From: Symbiopectobacterium purcellii
GTDB taxonomy: Bacteria; Pseudomonadota; Gammaproteobacteria; Enterobacterales; Enterobacteriaceae
DNA length: 64,000 nucleotides
NCBI RefSeq assembly: GCF_019797845.1
Contig: NZ_CP081864.1
Span: 2,728,001-2,792,000 of the forward strand
Direction: 5' to 3'
Both the position numbers and the translations under genes were made by a program. The notes under the pieces are model-generated. The model was not told where the DNA came from. It ran no database searches and was given only the letters and a program-made list of their open reading frames with translations. Each line of letters starts with the position of its first letter. Within the stretch, counting starts at the first letter, position 1. Positions 10,533 through 22,359 of this stretch are shown one piece after another.

Positions 10533-11603
10533 TCACCGTTCACTACTGCCGTTTTCATCAGGAGCCGGGATACGCAACGCTCCTCTGAGCCGATCGCGTG
10601 ATTTATTAAAAATCTTCATGCTGGTTTCCCGTCCACGACGTCGCTCACGCTGCGCTTCCAGGGGCAACGCCAGTTCGCGCTGACAGTCGTCACTACAACA
10701 GCCCTGATAGGCCGCCTGACAGCGGGAGCACTGAATGAACAATAAGTGACACCCTGCATTGCGGCAGTTGGTATGGGTATCGCACGGTTCACCACATTGA
10801 TGGCAGTGGGCGATAACATCCTCGGTGATACGTTCTCCCATGCGCTCATCGAAGACAAAGTTTTTACCAATGAATTTTACCGGTAAGCCCTGGGCCTTGG
10901 CCTGACGGGTATATTCAATAATGCCGCCTTCCACATGGTAAACGTTTTTGAAACCCTGATGGCGCATATAGGCACTGGCCTTTTCACAGCGAATGCCGCC
11001 AGTGCAATACATCACGATATTTTTGTCCCGCGCATCAGCCAACATTTCTGCAGCCATCGGCAACTGCTCACGGAAAGTATCGGAGGGCACTTCAAGGGCA
11101 TTTTCAAAATGCCCCACTTCATATTCGTAATGATTACGCATATCGACAAACAGCGTGTCGGGATCGTCCGCCATGGCGTTAACCGCCTCGGCTTTCAGAT
11201 AGGTGCCAACATCACTGGGGTTAAAGGTTGGATCATCGATGCCATCCGCGACAATGCGATCGCGCACTTTCATGCGCAGCACCCAAAAGGATTTCCCGTC
11301 ATCATCCAGTGCCACATTCAGCCGGATACGATCCAGCGCCGGATGCGCACCGAACAACGCCGCCTTAAAGTCGTCGAAGCGACTGGCAGGCACGCTCACC
11401 TGCGCATTGATGCCTTCAGCCGCCACATAGACACGGCCAAATACCTGACATTGCATAAATTTCACGTAAAGGTTATCGCGAAACGCTTGTGCATCATCAA
11501 GCACGAAATATTGATAAAAGGAAACTGTGGTGCGCGTCTCGGTTTCCGCAAGCATACGCGCTTTCAGTTCCTCATTGGAAACACGGTTGTGTAACACTGG
11601 CAT
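10533..11603 (-). CDS. trhO: TrhO, tRNA uridine(34) hydroxylase
   Basis: The 356-aa protein (YceA family) has an N-terminal acylphosphatase-like domain, a central rhodanese domain with the active loop [14 protein letters not shown] (near residue 200), and a C-terminal cysteine-rich region ([15 protein letters not shown] and several further CxxC pairs) that may bind zinc. TrhO performs oxygen-dependent hydroxylation of U34 in tRNAs to make ho5U. Length matches E. coli YceA (350). It is convergent with bssS and divergent from the next gene. Confidence 0.93.
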   Translation of the reverse strand: MPVLHNRVSNEELKARMLAETETRTTVSFYQYFVLDDAQAFRDNLYVKFMQCQVFGRVYVAAEGINAQVSVPASRFDDFKAALFGAHPALDRIRLNVALDDDGKSFWVLRMKVRDRIVADGIDDPTFNPSDVGTYLKAEAVNAMADDPDTLFVDMRNHYEYEVGHFENALEVPSDTFREQLPMAAEMLADARDKNIVMYCTGGIRCEKASAYMRHQGFKNVYHVEGGIIEYTRQAKAQGLPVKFIGKNFVFDERMGERITEDVIAHCHQCGEPCDTHTNCRNAGCHLLFIQCSRCQAAYQGCCSDDCQRELALPLEAQRERRRGRETSMKIFNKSRDRLRGALRIPAPDENGSSER

Positions 11604-11801
11604 GGTGTACGTTCCTGTCTTCAGCGAGGGTTAACCAGATTATAACGTTACGGCGACATGTGCGTAACGCGCGGGATTATAGCCGATCGCGGCAATTACA
11701 CCAGAGGAGGAATTCGTGCGACATGGAGAAAATCGTCGACACAGTAAAAATATCTCGGCGTATGATGGTTTAGTCGTTTTTTCTTGGATAAGGAAACCAC
11801 C

Positions 11802-12896
11802 ATGAGTCGGCTATTTACCCCACTCGCGCTAGGCCCCGTGACACTGCCCAATCGCATTATCATTGCCCCCATGTGTCAGTATGCGGCCCAGAACGGTTTG
11901 GCTACGCCCTGGCATACCATGCATTTAGGTAACCTGTCCCATTCCGGTGCCGGATTGCTGATCATTGAAGCCACTGCGGTTGTACCTGAAGGCCGTATAT
12001 CCCCTCAGGACCTGGGCCTGTGGAATGATGAAACCGAGCAGGCGCTCGCCACGGCAGTCAACGCCGTTAAGGCCTACTCCGCTATGCCGCTTGGTATCCA
12101 GTTGGGCCACGCCGGACGCAAAGCATCCGCCGCCGTGCCGTGGCAGGGCCGGGCTCGCGTGAGTGAACAGCAAGGAGGCTGGCAACCTGTTGCCCCTTCA
12201 GCCCTGCCTTATGATGACAATGACGCGCCACCAACAGCAATGACGACGCAGCAGATAGCGGATGTCGTCACGGCCTTTGCCACTGCCGCGCAGCGCGCCG
12301 ATCGCATTGGGTTTGATGTGTTCGAAATTCATGCTGCACACGGCTATTTGCTGCATCAATTTCTGTCACCGTTGTCGAATGCGCGTGACGATAGCTACGG
12401 TGGGGATTTGAATAACCGTATGCGTCTGGTACTTGAGGTGTTCCGCGCTGTACGTGAGGTTGTCCCCGCACACAAAGCCGTTGGCGTGCTCATTTCGGCT
12501 ACCGATGGTGTGGAAGGCGGATGGGATCTCGAGCAGTCTGTTGCGCTCAGCCACGCGCTGCATGCCGTTGGCTGTGATTTTATGCATGTCTCAAGCGGTG
12601 GTCTCTCTCCAGCACAGCGTATTCAGCCGGGCCCCAATTATCAGGTCTCCTATGCTGAACGCATTAAGCGCGAGGTGGGGATCACCACCATCGCGATTGG
12701 CCTCATCACTGAAGCCGAGCAGGCTGAAGGCATTGTGGCAACAGGTCAGGCAGATGCCATCGGCATCGCGCGTGCCGTGCTCTATAACCCGCGTTGGCCA
12801 TGGCACGCCGCCGCTCGATTGGGCGCACAAGTAGCAACGCCACCGCAATTCTGGCGTAGTGAACCGCATCACATAAAAAATCTGTTCCAGCATTGA
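11802..12896 (+). CDS. NADH:flavin oxidoreductase, Old Yellow Enzyme family (YqjM-like)
   Basis: The 364-aa protein is an FMN-binding TIM barrel. Features are PNRIIIAPMCQYAA, the QLGHAGRKAS block with its histidine, FEIHAAHGYLLHQFLSPLSN, the DSYGG loop, NRMRLVLEV and the C-terminal GQADAIGIARAVLYNPRWP phosphate-binding part. These enzymes reduce activated C=C bonds of enals, enones or nitro compounds with NAD(P)H; the natural substrate is unknown. An in-frame TTG at 11784 exists, but AAGGA sits 7 nt before the ATG at 11802, which I take as the start. Confidence 0.9.
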   Translation: MSRLFTPLALGPVTLPNRIIIAPMCQYAAQNGLATPWHTMHLGNLSHSGAGLLIIEATAVVPEGRISPQDLGLWNDETEQALATAVNAVKAYSAMPLGIQLGHAGRKASAAVPWQGRARVSEQQGGWQPVAPSALPYDDNDAPPTAMTTQQIADVVTAFATAAQRADRIGFDVFEIHAAHGYLLHQFLSPLSNARDDSYGGDLNNRMRLVLEVFRAVREVVPAHKAVGVLISATDGVEGGWDLEQSVALSHALHAVGCDFMHVSSGGLSPAQRIQPGPNYQVSYAERIKREVGITTIAIGLITEAEQAEGIVATGQADAIGIARAVLYNPRWPWHAAARLGAQVATPPQFWRSEPHHIKNLFQH

Positions 12897-13186
12897 GCAA
12901 TCTCCCCTTCCCGCCGTAAACGGGAGGGGGTATCTTCGCACTGGCATCCCACCAAAGGTTAAACATCATTATTCGTCGATGCTAAGATAAAAGACGGATA
13001 TTGATTTTTAGCGTATTCCACATAGCCTTACGCAGGGTTAGTCTTCCTGCTTTGGAACGCTTTACTGCATCATCATTACGATAGTTGATGCACCGCACCA
13101 CATTAAACACTATCACCTTGGTGTGACTGATTTCTTTTAACGACAAGCGCGGATGACTGCGCCTGCATTTTTTGATACTGGAACTC

Positions 13187-14107
13187 ATGACACAACTCCC
13201 ATCATTCACCCGTTCATTGTTGCACCCTCGTTACTGGCTAACCTGGCTGGGGATCGCCATACTCTATCTTGTCGTGCTACTGCCTTACCCAGTTATCTAT
13301 CGCCTCGGCACCGTGCTAGGGCGTATCGCCATGCACGTAATGAAGTACCGTGTGTGCATTGCCGAGCGCAATCTGGCACTCTGTTTTCCCGAGATGACAG
13401 AACAAGCACGCGCCGCGTTGGTACGTAAAAACTTCGAATCCGTAGGCATGGGACTATTAGAAACCGGCATGGCCTGGTTTTGGCCCGACTGGCGTATCGC
13501 ACGCTGGTTTACCGTCACGGGCCTTGAGCATCTGCAACCGCTACGTGCCGAAAAACGTGGCGTACTATTGATTGGCTTGCATTTTCTTACGCTGGAACTG
13601 GGGGCTCGCATTTTTGGCATGCATAACCCGGGGATCGGCGTTTATCGGCCCAATGACAATAAACTGATTGACTGGTTGCAAACCTGGGGCCGTATGCGCT
13701 CCAACAAAACCATGCTGGATCGTAAAGATCTCAAGGGCATGATTCGGGCGCTCAAACAGGGGGAAATTATCTGGTATGCCCCCGACCATGACTATGGCCC
13801 ACGCAGCAGCGTGTTTGTTCCCTTCTTTGCCATGGAAAGTGCAGCAACCACCAGCGGAAGCTATTTGTTGGCAAAAGTGGCCAAACCTGCCATTGTGCCA
13901 TTTGTCCCTCGCCGGCGTGAGGGAGGGAAAGGCTATGAATTGATCATCCAACCTGCCGAACTCAGCGTACCGCTAGACGACGAGGCCACAACGGCCAGCT
14001 GGATGAACGCGCTGGTAGAACAGAATGTGCTGCTGGCGCCCGATCAATATATGTGGTTACATCGCCGCTTTAAAACACGTCCGGAAGGCGAACCTGCGCT
14101 GTACTGA
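13187..14107 (+). CDS. lpxL: LpxL, Kdo2-lipid IVA lauroyltransferase
   Basis: With the ATG at 13187 the protein has 306 aa, exactly the E. coli length, and starts [20 protein letters not shown] with a membrane helix. The acyltransferase HX4E motif is HFLTLE (near residue 132), followed by the conserved [10 protein letters not shown] and [16 protein letters not shown] blocks. LpxL adds the first secondary acyl chain (laurate) to lipid A on the inner leaflet. An upstream in-frame TTG at 13172 is a less likely start. Confidence 0.96.
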   Translation: MTQLPSFTRSLLHPRYWLTWLGIAILYLVVLLPYPVIYRLGTVLGRIAMHVMKYRVCIAERNLALCFPEMTEQARAALVRKNFESVGMGLLETGMAWFWPDWRIARWFTVTGLEHLQPLRAEKRGVLLIGLHFLTLELGARIFGMHNPGIGVYRPNDNKLIDWLQTWGRMRSNKTMLDRKDLKGMIRALKQGEIIWYAPDHDYGPRSSVFVPFFAMESAATTSGSYLLAKVAKPAIVPFVPRRREGGKGYELIIQPAELSVPLDDEATTASWMNALVEQNVLLAPDQYMWLHRRFKTRPEGEPALY

Positions 14108-14134
14108 ATCGTCATTTGTCACCGACAGTGCAAT

Positions 14135-14165
14135 AAAAAAACAGCGGCCAAGCCGCTGTTTTTTT
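14135..14165. terminator. Bidirectional terminator between lpxL and opgH
   Basis: AAAAAAACAGCGGC / GCCGCTGTTTTTTT with a short loop and tracts on both sides; it serves the convergent lpxL and opgH transcripts. Confidence 0.93.
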
Positions 14166-14196
14166 ATTGATGAAGCACACTGTTACGGTATAACCG

Positions 14197-16737
14197 TCAG
14201 GACTCCAACACGCGATAACGCTGATGCCAACTGGCAAACTGCTGCGGATCGTGCCACACCGCATAGTGCAAACGGGATATCGTCACGGGGTCGCTTAACA
14301 GCACCAGACGCTGATTGTCACTGAGTGCCTCCAGATCCTGTTTCAGCGCATCCGTCACGCGCTGAACCCGGCCCTGTTCTACCGCACGGCTAAAACCATG
14401 ACGCGCTGTTGCCATTGCACTCGCCAACGCATTGAGTGAAGGATCGAACACGGCCTGCACGAAACCATTTTCCAATTTGCGGGCACGGTTGGCGCGGAAA
14501 TAGGTGTCCGTCGCTACCAGTTCGCGCGGCGGCTCGTACTCTTCCGGAATCAACAGGAGATTGGCACGTTTGCAGGCCAACCCGATCGACGCGCGGCTTG
14601 ACATCACCGACACAAAAGGCGAGAGGATCAGCGAGAAAACGATCGGCGACAACCACCACAGAAAGCGTAAATCCAGCCAGGCCATACCAATCGCCCAGAC
14701 CAGCCCCAACACCAGTTGAGAGCCGTGACGAGTAAAGGCCTCGCTCCACGGCGTGGCGTCATCATCACGCTGCGGTGATTTCCACTGCACTGACCATCCC
14801 AAGAAGGCACTGACCACGAAAACGGTATGGAACAGCATACGCACCGGGGCCAGCAATACCGAAAACAGCATCTCCAGCAATAGTGACAGGAAAACGCGTA
14901 CTGCCCCTCCGTAAGGCTTCGCCCCCTTTGCCCATACCAGAATCACACTCAGCAACTTTGGCAGGAACAACAGCACCAACGTGGTCGAGAACAAGGCTAT
15001 CGCCAATTCAGGACGCCACTGCGTCCACACAGGGAAAAGCTGACGCGGTTGAAGGAAGTATTGCGGCTCCATCAGCGTATGCACCACTTGCAGTGCGGTT
15101 GACAGTGCCAGGAACATAAACCACAGCGGCGCGGAAAGGTAAGACATCACCCCAGTCAAGAATACGGCACGGTGAACCGGGTGCATCCCTTTCACCAGGA
15201 ACAACCTGAAGTTCATCAGGTTACCGTGGCACCAGCGACGATCGCGTTTAAGCTCATCGAGCAAGTTGGGCGGCAGTTCCTCATAGGAACCGGGCAGATC
15301 GTAGGCGATCCACACCCCCCAGCCCGCACGGCGCATCAGCGCAGCTTCAACAAAGTCGTGGGACAAAATCGCGCCCGCAAAAGAACCTTCACCAGGCAAC
15401 GGTGCCAGCGCACAGTGCTCGATAAACGGCTTCACGCGGATGATGGCGTTATGGCCCCAATAGTGCGACTCACCCAGTTGCCAGAAGTGCAGACCTGCGG
15501 TGAACAACGGCCCATACACACGTGTGGCAAACTGCTGACAGCGTGCATACAGGGTATCCATGCCAGACGCTTTGGGAGAGGACTGGATAATCCCCGCATT
15601 GGGATTGGCTTCCATCAGTCGCACCAATTGCGTCAGACATTCACCACTCATCACGCTGTCGGCATCCAATATCACCATGTAGCTATATTGGCTGCCCCAA
15701 CGGCGGCAGAAATCATCGATGTTACCGCTCTTGCGTTTCACGCGACGGCGGCGGCGGCGATAGAAGATACGGCCAAACCCGTCCACTTCACGGCACAGAT
15801 CCATCCAGGCTTTCTGCTCTGCGACACATTTGTCCGGGCCGTTACTGTCACTCAATACATACAGATCGAAGTGATCGAGCTGTCCAGTAGCCGCTACAGA
15901 TTCGTAGGTCGCCCGTAACCCGGCAAACACGCGCTCAACGTCTTCGTTACAGATAGGCATGATCAATGCCGTTCTGTGCGCGGGATTGAGAGGCTCATCC
16001 CCTACCGTCGTTGACGAGATACTGTATTTGTCCTTGCCGATCAGCAGTTGTAAAAAGCCCATCAGCGCAGTCCAAAAACCGGCAGAGACCCAACAGAACA
16101 GCACGGCAAACAACACCAGAATGCCACTTTGCAGGACATAAGGCAGAACCTGCATAAAGGAACGCAGGAAAGGCTGATTCACCATTGCGAACGGATCGAT
16201 CAGCGCCCATCCCTGATAAGGCAAAATGGTCTTCATGTACCAGGTGGCGATGGCTGTTTGGAACAGAGTCAAGATAAGCAGGGTGTAACGGCGCAGCGTC
16301 CCCACCATTCTCCAACGATTCTCGGCAATCTTCTCTTCCGGACTGGCATGAGGGCGACTCGGTGCCGGGGAGCGCCCAAGCATACTTTCCCACCAGCGTA
16401 CCAGCGGGTTAGTGCGCCACATATCAGGAAACATCGACGCACGTTTGATGGTGGGCATCGCCTGTAATGCGGTTCGCCCTTCTTTGTCAGCAGCCACCGG
16501 TTTAACCGCCGTTGCCGTGTCGGGCCAGGCGGCATCCAGACGCGCCTTAACGGATTGCAGCGGCGAATCCTCTTCCGTCAACAGCGTCGCAGGGGATTCC
16601 CCCTGCGACAGCGCCCGATGTATGACCGAGAAACTTTCACTCTCAGCCTGAGGCAACGCATGCTGCAACGCCTCCGCCGCTTGCGCGGACAGAGGCAATT
16701 TCCCGATATAATCAGGGCTCGAGATTAACTTATTCAT
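14197..16737 (-). CDS. opgH: OpgH (MdoH), osmoregulated periplasmic glucan glucosyltransferase
   Basis: The 846-aa inner-membrane protein equals E. coli OpgH (847). It has an N-terminal cytoplasmic segment, transmembrane helices from about residue 145, a central family 2 glycosyltransferase domain with the aspartates of SDSNGPD and [10 protein letters not shown] and the QRDRRW-like CHGNLMNF block, then several more helices. It polymerises glucose from UDP-glucose into the linear backbone of osmoregulated periplasmic glucans, using acyl carrier protein. Its start overlaps the end of opgG by 8 bp, so the two are translationally coupled. In soft-rot bacteria opgGH is needed for virulence (known from Dickeya). 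Confidence 0.97.
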   Translation of the reverse strand: MNKLISSPDYIGKLPLSAQAAEALQHALPQAESESFSVIHRALSQGESPATLLTEEDSPLQSVKARLDAAWPDTATAVKPVAADKEGRTALQAMPTIKRASMFPDMWRTNPLVRWWESMLGRSPAPSRPHASPEEKIAENRWRMVGTLRRYTLLILTLFQTAIATWYMKTILPYQGWALIDPFAMVNQPFLRSFMQVLPYVLQSGILVLFAVLFCWVSAGFWTALMGFLQLLIGKDKYSISSTTVGDEPLNPAHRTALIMPICNEDVERVFAGLRATYESVAATGQLDHFDLYVLSDSNGPDKCVAEQKAWMDLCREVDGFGRIFYRRRRRRVKRKSGNIDDFCRRWGSQYSYMVILDADSVMSGECLTQLVRLMEANPNAGIIQSSPKASGMDTLYARCQQFATRVYGPLFTAGLHFWQLGESHYWGHNAIIRVKPFIEHCALAPLPGEGSFAGAILSHDFVEAALMRRAGWGVWIAYDLPGSYEELPPNLLDELKRDRRWCHGNLMNFRLFLVKGMHPVHRAVFLTGVMSYLSAPLWFMFLALSTALQVVHTLMEPQYFLQPRQLFPVWTQWRPELAIALFSTTLVLLFLPKLLSVILVWAKGAKPYGGAVRVFLSLLLEMLFSVLLAPVRMLFHTVFVVSAFLGWSVQWKSPQRDDDATPWSEAFTRHGSQLVLGLVWAIGMAWLDLRFLWWLSPIVFSLILSPFVSVMSSRASIGLACKRANLLLIPEEYEPPRELVATDTYFRANRARKLENGFVQAVFDPSLNALASAMATARHGFSRAVEQGRVQRVTDALKQDLEALSDNQRLVLLSDPVTISRLHYAVWHDPQQFASWHQRYRVLES

Positions 16738-18298
16738 TTGCAGGTAGCTGATAGCTCCAGGTTTCCGATAACAGCGTTTCGCCGTTCACCAACGCAGCGC
16801 GCAGCTCGGTTGGCTGTTTAGGATCTTTCACGCGCAGACGCAGAGTTAAACGCCAGCCGCGCGTTACCGGATTATAGCGAACATTGTTCTCAACGATTTC
16901 ACCGTTGTCACCGATGCTGACCTGAGAGGTCACAGGCGTCGCCTCTTCCATCTCTTTCATCATCGGGCCGGCAAAATCGACCAGGAACGCAACGGTGCCA
17001 TCCGGTTGGCGAATCAGGTTAGACTGTTTCACATCCCCAGTGGAACGCATGGTGCGCTGAACGTAGGCCAATTCAGGTGAATGCAATTGTTCTTCGTCAC
17101 GGGTAAAGTGCAAACGGTAACCCACTTCCAGCGGCTGACCGATTTCAGGCAGTACTTCCGGCGTCCAGAACGCAACGATATTATCGTTGGTTTCATCAGC
17201 GGTCGGAATTTCAACCAGTTCAACTTTCCCTTTGCCCCACTCGCCCTTGGTTTCAACCCAGCCGCTTGGGCGCAGATCGTAACGGTCATCCAGGTCTTCA
17301 TAGTTGGAGAAGTCACGCCCACGTTGCAGCAAACCGAAGCCTTTCGGGTTTTCAATCGAATAGGTGCTGACCGACAGGTGTTTCGGGTTATTCAGCGGAC
17401 GCCAGATCCACTCACCGTTGCCCGCATGGATAGATAAGCCGTTAGAGTCATGCAGCGCCCCACGGTAGTTCAAGGTTGGAGAAGGCTGGTTCGGCCCAAA
17501 CAGGAACATACTGGTTAACGGTGCCAGCCCCAGTTTACCAACGCGAGCGCGCAGGAATACTTTAGCCTGAACATCGACCACGCTGTCGCGACCTGGATAA
17601 ATGACGAAACGGTATGCGCCCGTAGCACGCGGTGAATCGAGCAGCGCATAGACCAGCAGGTGCTTGTCATTGGGTTTTGGACGTTCGATCCAGAACTCGC
17701 GGAAGCGTGGGAACTCTTCCCCAGAGGGCAATGCCGTGTCAATAGCCAAACCGCGCGCAGAAAGACCGTAAGTCTGCCCTTTACCGATCACACGGAAATA
17801 GCTGGCACCCAGCATGCTGACAATTTCGTCATCCTTGCCAAGCTTGTTGATGGGATACAGGATTTTGAAGCCTGCAAAACCGAGATTTTTCACGGTCTCT
17901 GCATCGTGATTCACCGTACCGAAATTAAAATATTCCGGCGAATAGGCGATCTCGTTAACCTCAGTGGCCGTCACTTCATTGATTCTCACCGGAGTATCGA
18001 AATACATGCCCTGGTGATAGAACTGAATGCGAAACGGCGTTTGCAGGTTATTCCAGTATGACTTCTCCTGATTAAACCGAATCTGCTGATAATCAGCAAA
18101 TTTCATATCACGGAACTGGGCGGGAAGATTGCTCTTCGGCGCTTCATAGCCTTTCGCTGCCAGTTTTTCAGCTTGCGCCGCCACATCATCCAGCGAGAAT
18201 GCCCAGGCAGGCAACGCAGTGAAAGACAACACAATCGCTGCGGATAACCAGCGCAGATTCGCTACTCGACGTTCAACCCCAAAATTATTAACCAGCAC
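16730..18298 (-). CDS. opgG: OpgG (MdoG), periplasmic glucan biosynthesis protein
   Basis: The 522-aa protein has a signal peptide ending ALPAWA before [21 protein letters not shown], and is otherwise collinear with E. coli OpgG (511 aa), including [20 protein letters not shown] and [15 protein letters not shown]. OpgG acts in the periplasm on the nascent glucan, probably branching or releasing it. It is the first gene of the opgGH operon, with 8-bp overlap into opgH. The start at 18298 gives a somewhat long n-region; other starts are possible, but the cleavage site is unaffected. Confidence 0.96.
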   Translation of the reverse strand: MLVNNFGVERRVANLRWLSAAIVLSFTALPAWAFSLDDVAAQAEKLAAKGYEAPKSNLPAQFRDMKFADYQQIRFNQEKSYWNNLQTPFRIQFYHQGMYFDTPVRINEVTATEVNEIAYSPEYFNFGTVNHDAETVKNLGFAGFKILYPINKLGKDDEIVSMLGASYFRVIGKGQTYGLSARGLAIDTALPSGEEFPRFREFWIERPKPNDKHLLVYALLDSPRATGAYRFVIYPGRDSVVDVQAKVFLRARVGKLGLAPLTSMFLFGPNQPSPTLNYRGALHDSNGLSIHAGNGEWIWRPLNNPKHLSVSTYSIENPKGFGLLQRGRDFSNYEDLDDRYDLRPSGWVETKGEWGKGKVELVEIPTADETNDNIVAFWTPEVLPEIGQPLEVGYRLHFTRDEEQLHSPELAYVQRTMRSTGDVKQSNLIRQPDGTVAFLVDFAGPMMKEMEEATPVTSQVSIGDNGEIVENNVRYNPVTRGWRLTLRLRVKDPKQPTELRAALVNGETLLSETWSYQLPANE

Positions 18299-18800
18299 AG
18301 CTCCCCCTGTTCGTGTGCTTAAATCAACTAAAATCCATATTAATGGATAAGTTAACCTTCCGACAACTTGATAAAAGCCCGGTTCATCATGATAGGTCAG
18401 CGTTTAAACAACGCAAACTGCAACCCCGATAAATTTCTGTAAAAAATCGAAAATTAGCGAGGATATTCCGTCACCGGTCAGCCGTTGGCAACCCCTTGGG
18501 GTTATTTATGCCAGCGGTGTACTGCTTATCGACAATTCTACCTGTTGCACTGTTAGCAAAACACCCTATTTATGCTGTAGTTGCAGAGAATACCTGCTTC
18601 TTTTGTTAACACGACGGCCATGACGTTTACGCGCATGCAACTTTCAAGAATAATCCGAACCGTTGCACGCTTCTGCTTTAAAAAAACCGGGTGCAACACG
18701 GATAACTCCCATTGATAACAAAATTGCGTTAAATCAGGTACAGTAGGATGACATATTCAAGCCAGTCCACCTACTTGCATCGACGCTTACTGATTCTTAC
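18299..18800. other. Intergenic region between opgG and the 18801 gene
   Basis: No gene is supported in these 502 bp. It must carry the opgGH promoter (minus strand) and probably the promoter for the 18801 gene. A small inverted repeat AACCCC-TT-GGGGTT lies at 18490-18503. No operator was recognised. Confidence 0.6.
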
Positions 18801-19175
18801 ATGAACGCATTGCGCCATAACAAAATTGCCACCACGCTAAGCCTCTTCGCGTTGCTGATGATTTTCATCGCGCCCATCGTTTCACAGGCGTTAATGCGGC
18901 ATGATTATACTCCGCCAACTCTTACTCAGCACCATCATTCTCACAGTAAACCGGCAACACCGTTACCCCTGTCATCCGGCGTAACAATAGGCCACGACGC
19001 CTGTGGTTACTGTGGGCTGTTATCCCATCACCCAGCGCTGTTTCCTGATAACTCTTCGCCTCTCGATCCGCGATTTATCACGCAGTCCACGGTGAATGAG
19101 CCACGTCCACGGCACAACATTGTCACCGAGTGTTATCGCATCCAATCACCTCGCGCACCGCCGACAGTCATATAA
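18801..19175 (+). CDS. DUF2946 domain protein, secreted
   Basis: The 124-aa protein begins with a hydrophobic signal or anchor (ATTLSLFALLMIFIAPIVSQA). A histidine-rich patch (QHHHSHS) and the DUF2946 core HDACGYCGLLSHHPAL follow. Family members usually sit beside copper or iron uptake genes, and the His/Cys content suggests a metal-related role, but no function is established. It is 106 bp upstream of the PepSY protein on the same strand, so the two probably form a unit. Confidence 0.75.
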   Translation: MNALRHNKIATTLSLFALLMIFIAPIVSQALMRHDYTPPTLTQHHHSHSKPATPLPLSSGVTIGHDACGYCGLLSHHPALFPDNSSPLDPRFITQSTVNEPRPRHNIVTECYRIQSPRAPPTVI

Positions 19176-19281
19176 CACACCCCTAAGCACAAAAATTTGA
19201 TATTGGATAACGTCCCGTCACAAGACGATGTCGTCTTTTCCTTTATTTTCTTCTTGTTACGATGACAAGGGCTCCCATGCT

Positions 19282-20703
19282 ATGGATACCGTAAACGCTG
19301 ACAAAAAGTCCCTCTCTGCGGCGGTAATGGCGCTGATATTACGCTTGCATTTCTATATTGGTCTGTTCGTTGGGCCGTTTATCTTTGTTGCTGCGCTCAC
19401 CGGTACGCTGTATGTGCTGACACCGCAGATTGAAGAACGCCTGTATACGCAACAGTTGCATGTTGATATGCCCGGCGCAGCACAGCCGCTCGCCGCACAG
19501 ATAGCCGCCGCTCAGGCTGTACTGGCTGATCAACCCTCAGCCCAATGGCTGGCCATACGCCCTGCGCCCACACCGCACGACACCAGTCGTGTGCTATTCC
19601 GATTCCCTGACGCCGCCCCTTCTGAATACCTCGCCGTGTTTGTCAATCCAAGCACACTGGCCATACAGGGCCAGCTCACGGTATATGGCACATCAGGAAT
19701 ATTGCCTTTGCGAACCTGGCTCGATCGTTTGCATCAGGGGCTATTCCTCGGTTCCATTGGCCGTCTCTACAGTGAACTGGCGGCATCCTGGCTGTGGATC
19801 GCTGCACTCGGCGGCGTTTATCTGTGGTGGAGAACGCGTAAGCCTGCACGAACCGCTCCGCGCCGTAAATTGCCGCTCACTGCCCGCTTGCGCGCCATAC
19901 ACAGCACGTTGGGGCTAACGTTACTCATCGGGATGCTATTTTTCTCCGCCACCGGGCTGACCTGGTCACAATGGGCAGGCAATAATATTGGCGTATGGCG
20001 CAACGCATTAGGTTGGCAAACGCCAACCCTGAACACCGCGCAAGGAACCCATTCCGCCACCGCAGTACAGGATGCACATGCCGAACACCACGGTGCGGCC
20101 ATGGCTCATCACGCCGCTCCCCCCTTGGTGTTAGATAATGTCGATAGCGTATTGGCGATAGCACGACACGCGGGGATCAGCGCCAATAAACTGGAGATCC
20201 GGCCGGCAAAAAGCGCACATAATGCCTGGACCGTGACGGAAATTGAGCGACGGTGGCCGACCCAGGCCGATATGGTCGCTATCAATCCTGACAGCGGTGC
20301 TGTCGTCGATTACATCAGATTTGCAGATTATCCTGTTGCTGCAAAACTGACGCGCTGGGGCGTAGATGCCCATATGGGTGTATTGTTCGGGTTGCCCAAT
20401 CAACTGATTCTGGCCGCGTTCGGATTGGGGCTGTGCACCCTGATAGTATGGGGATACCGTCTGTGGTGGCTACGTCGACAGCGCCCTGGAGGCCAACCTC
20501 ATCCGGCTAACACGCTTTGCGCCGCCTTCACCACGTTGCCGCTCGCGGTACGCCTACTTGTCGGCTGCCTCGCACTGTTACTGGGCGGGAGTTTGCCCGT
20601 CATGGGCGTTAGTTCGCTGATGTTCTTGCTGATAGATATCGTGCGGTGGCGACGCCATCAAGCGCTACAAAACGCCGACGCGCTGCCACACGCACCACAG
20701 TGA
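19282..20703 (+). CDS. PepSY-associated transmembrane protein
   Basis: From the ATG at 19282 the protein has 473 aa. It shows four membrane helices (LRLHFYIGLFVGPFIFVAAL; SWLWIAALGGVYLWW; STLGLTLLIGMLFFSATGLTW; LGLCTLIVWGYRLWWL) plus C-terminal hydrophobic segments, with periplasmic PepSY-like regions between. LHFYIGLFVGPF and the paired histidines resemble PepSY_TM proteins, some of which act as ferric-siderophore or flavin-linked reductases. A His-rich insert lies near residue 275. AAGGG precedes the chosen start; an ATG at 19228 lacks a ribosome site. With the upstream DUF2946 gene this suggests metal handling, an inference from context. Confidence 0.82.
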   Translation: MDTVNADKKSLSAAVMALILRLHFYIGLFVGPFIFVAALTGTLYVLTPQIEERLYTQQLHVDMPGAAQPLAAQIAAAQAVLADQPSAQWLAIRPAPTPHDTSRVLFRFPDAAPSEYLAVFVNPSTLAIQGQLTVYGTSGILPLRTWLDRLHQGLFLGSIGRLYSELAASWLWIAALGGVYLWWRTRKPARTAPRRKLPLTARLRAIHSTLGLTLLIGMLFFSATGLTWSQWAGNNIGVWRNALGWQTPTLNTAQGTHSATAVQDAHAEHHGAAMAHHAAPPLVLDNVDSVLAIARHAGISANKLEIRPAKSAHNAWTVTEIERRWPTQADMVAINPDSGAVVDYIRFADYPVAAKLTRWGVDAHMGVLFGLPNQLILAAFGLGLCTLIVWGYRLWWLRRQRPGGQPHPANTLCAAFTTLPLAVRLLVGCLALLLGGSLPVMGVSSLMFLLIDIVRWRRHQALQNADALPHAPQ

Positions 20704-20757
20704 CGGTTCGCTGAGGGGGCATTGCGGCGCTGACAGAGGTACAGAGCCGCAATGTTC

Positions 20758-22359
20758 TTATGCACCGGGCAACATGCGTAGCGTCTCTTGATGCGCTACA
20801 GGGCCTTCGTGATAGCTGCCCAGTTTAAAAATGCTGACCGTACTGGTCAGCGCCTGGGCTTGCTCTTGTAACGACAATGCCGCCGCCGCTGATTCTTCTA
20901 CCAGCGCCGCATTTTGCTGGGTCGTGGTGTCTATCTGCCCCACAGCCAAGTTGATCTGATTAACCCCATCGCTCTGCTCACGGCTTGCCTGAGCAATCTC
21001 CGTGACGATGCCGTTAACCCCCTCAACGTTAGTCACCAGCGTCTGCATGGAAACGGCGGTTTTCTCCACCAGTACCATACCCTGGCGCACCTTTTCCACG
21101 GAGCCATCAATCAGCTCTTTAATTTCTTTCGCCGCCGTCGCGCTACGCTGTGCCAACGCGCGGACCTCGCTTGCTACCACGGCAAAACCGCGCCCCTGCT
21201 CACCGGCACGCGCCGCTTCAACGGCCGCATTCAGCGCGAGAATATTGGTTTGAAAAGCAATGCTGTCGATCACGCCGATAATTTCCGCCATCCGCTGTGA
21301 GGATTCACGAATGCCACGCATTTCGGTGGTGACATCATTCATCAACTCACCGCTCTCGCGTACCGTTTGTGACCCCTGTGCGGCAAGCTGTGTCGCTTCC
21401 GTCGTATTATCTGCGGTGTTTTTAATGGTTGCCGTTAATTGCTCCATCGAGGATGCCGTCTGCTCTAGCGAGCTCGCCTGCTCTTCGGTACGCGCTGACA
21501 AATCCTGATTGCCTGCGGCGATCTGGCCTGCGGCACTGGATATGCTTTCCGCACCATCCCGCACCTGGCTGACAATATGGCGCAGGCTGTCATTCATATT
21601 CCTCAATGCCTGTAGCAATAAACCGGTTTCATCCTTGCGCGTGACAAGAATATCCGAGGTGAGATCCCCGGTCGAAACACGCTCAGCAATAGACAATGCC
21701 TCGTTAAGTGGATGCGTGACACTGCGAGTGATAGCGGCAGCTACGATCACGCTGACCAGAATGGCTGCAAGGATCATCCCCACCAGCAACAGTCGGGTGT
21801 TGGTATAGCTTTGCGCCACCTGCTGCTGCGAGACCGACATCTGGTCATCACGGTGGTCAATAAACGCGCTAATGGCGGCTTTGTAAGCCTGAATACTTTT
21901 CTCGGTTGCCGTCATAAACTCGTTGAGCGCGGCAGCAGTATCACCGGCATTGATATATCCAGCGAACTTGGTGCTAGAGGTATGAAAATCCCCACGCGCC
22001 TGATTAATCTCTTGTAATATCGCTTGTGAGCGCGTGTCATTGGCGGATTTACGTAACTCTTCCATCAACGCTGAAACAGTGACAGTGCGCTGTTTCATCG
22101 ACTCCATCTCTTTTTTGATATTCTGTTCTGATGTCGTCAACAATACGCGCTGTTGGCTAAGTGCATAACCATTAAGTTCACCAATCAGTTGGTTTCCCTT
22201 TACCGTGAGCGGATAGTCACTGGACACAATCCGGTCTATCTGAGTGTTGAAATCGGCCAGTCGTCCCAATGACATCACGCCGACGATCAATAGCATTAAT
22301 ACCAGAAGTGAAAACCCTATCCCTAGCCGATATCCAATACGCCAATTTGACAGATTCAT
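20758..22359 (-). CDS. Methyl-accepting chemotaxis protein
   Basis: The 533-aa receptor starts [20 protein letters not shown] (AAGGA 6 nt upstream). It has a first membrane helix, a helical periplasmic sensor of about 160 residues, a second helix ([22 protein letters not shown]), a HAMP domain, and the signalling domain with the conserved hairpin tip [45 protein letters not shown] region. The sensor fits the four-helix-bundle (Tar/MCP-type) class; the ligand is unknown. The C-terminus lacks the NWETF-type CheR/CheB tether. It is a single gene, presumably sigma-28 dependent, relevant because flagellin is missing elsewhere in this window. Confidence 0.93.
   Translation of the reverse strand: MNLSNWRIGYRLGIGFSLLVLMLLIVGVMSLGRLADFNTQIDRIVSSDYPLTVKGNQLIGELNGYALSQQRVLLTTSEQNIKKEMESMKQRTVTVSALMEELRKSANDTRSQAILQEINQARGDFHTSSTKFAGYINAGDTAAALNEFMTATEKSIQAYKAAISAFIDHRDDQMSVSQQQVAQSYTNTRLLLVGMILAAILVSVIVAAAITRSVTHPLNEALSIAERVSTGDLTSDILVTRKDETGLLLQALRNMNDSLRHIVSQVRDGAESISSAAGQIAAGNQDLSARTEEQASSLEQTASSMEQLTATIKNTADNTTEATQLAAQGSQTVRESGELMNDVTTEMRGIRESSQRMAEIIGVIDSIAFQTNILALNAAVEAARAGEQGRGFAVVASEVRALAQRSATAAKEIKELIDGSVEKVRQGMVLVEKTAVSMQTLVTNVEGVNGIVTEIAQASREQSDGVNQINLAVGQIDTTTQQNAALVEESAAAALSLQEQAQALTSTVSIFKLGSYHEGPVAHQETLRMLPGA

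Noticed and set aside
12982..13209. 75-codon minus-strand frame upstream of lpxL
   Set aside because: It overlaps the lpxL start, lacks a ribosome site and shows no family features.
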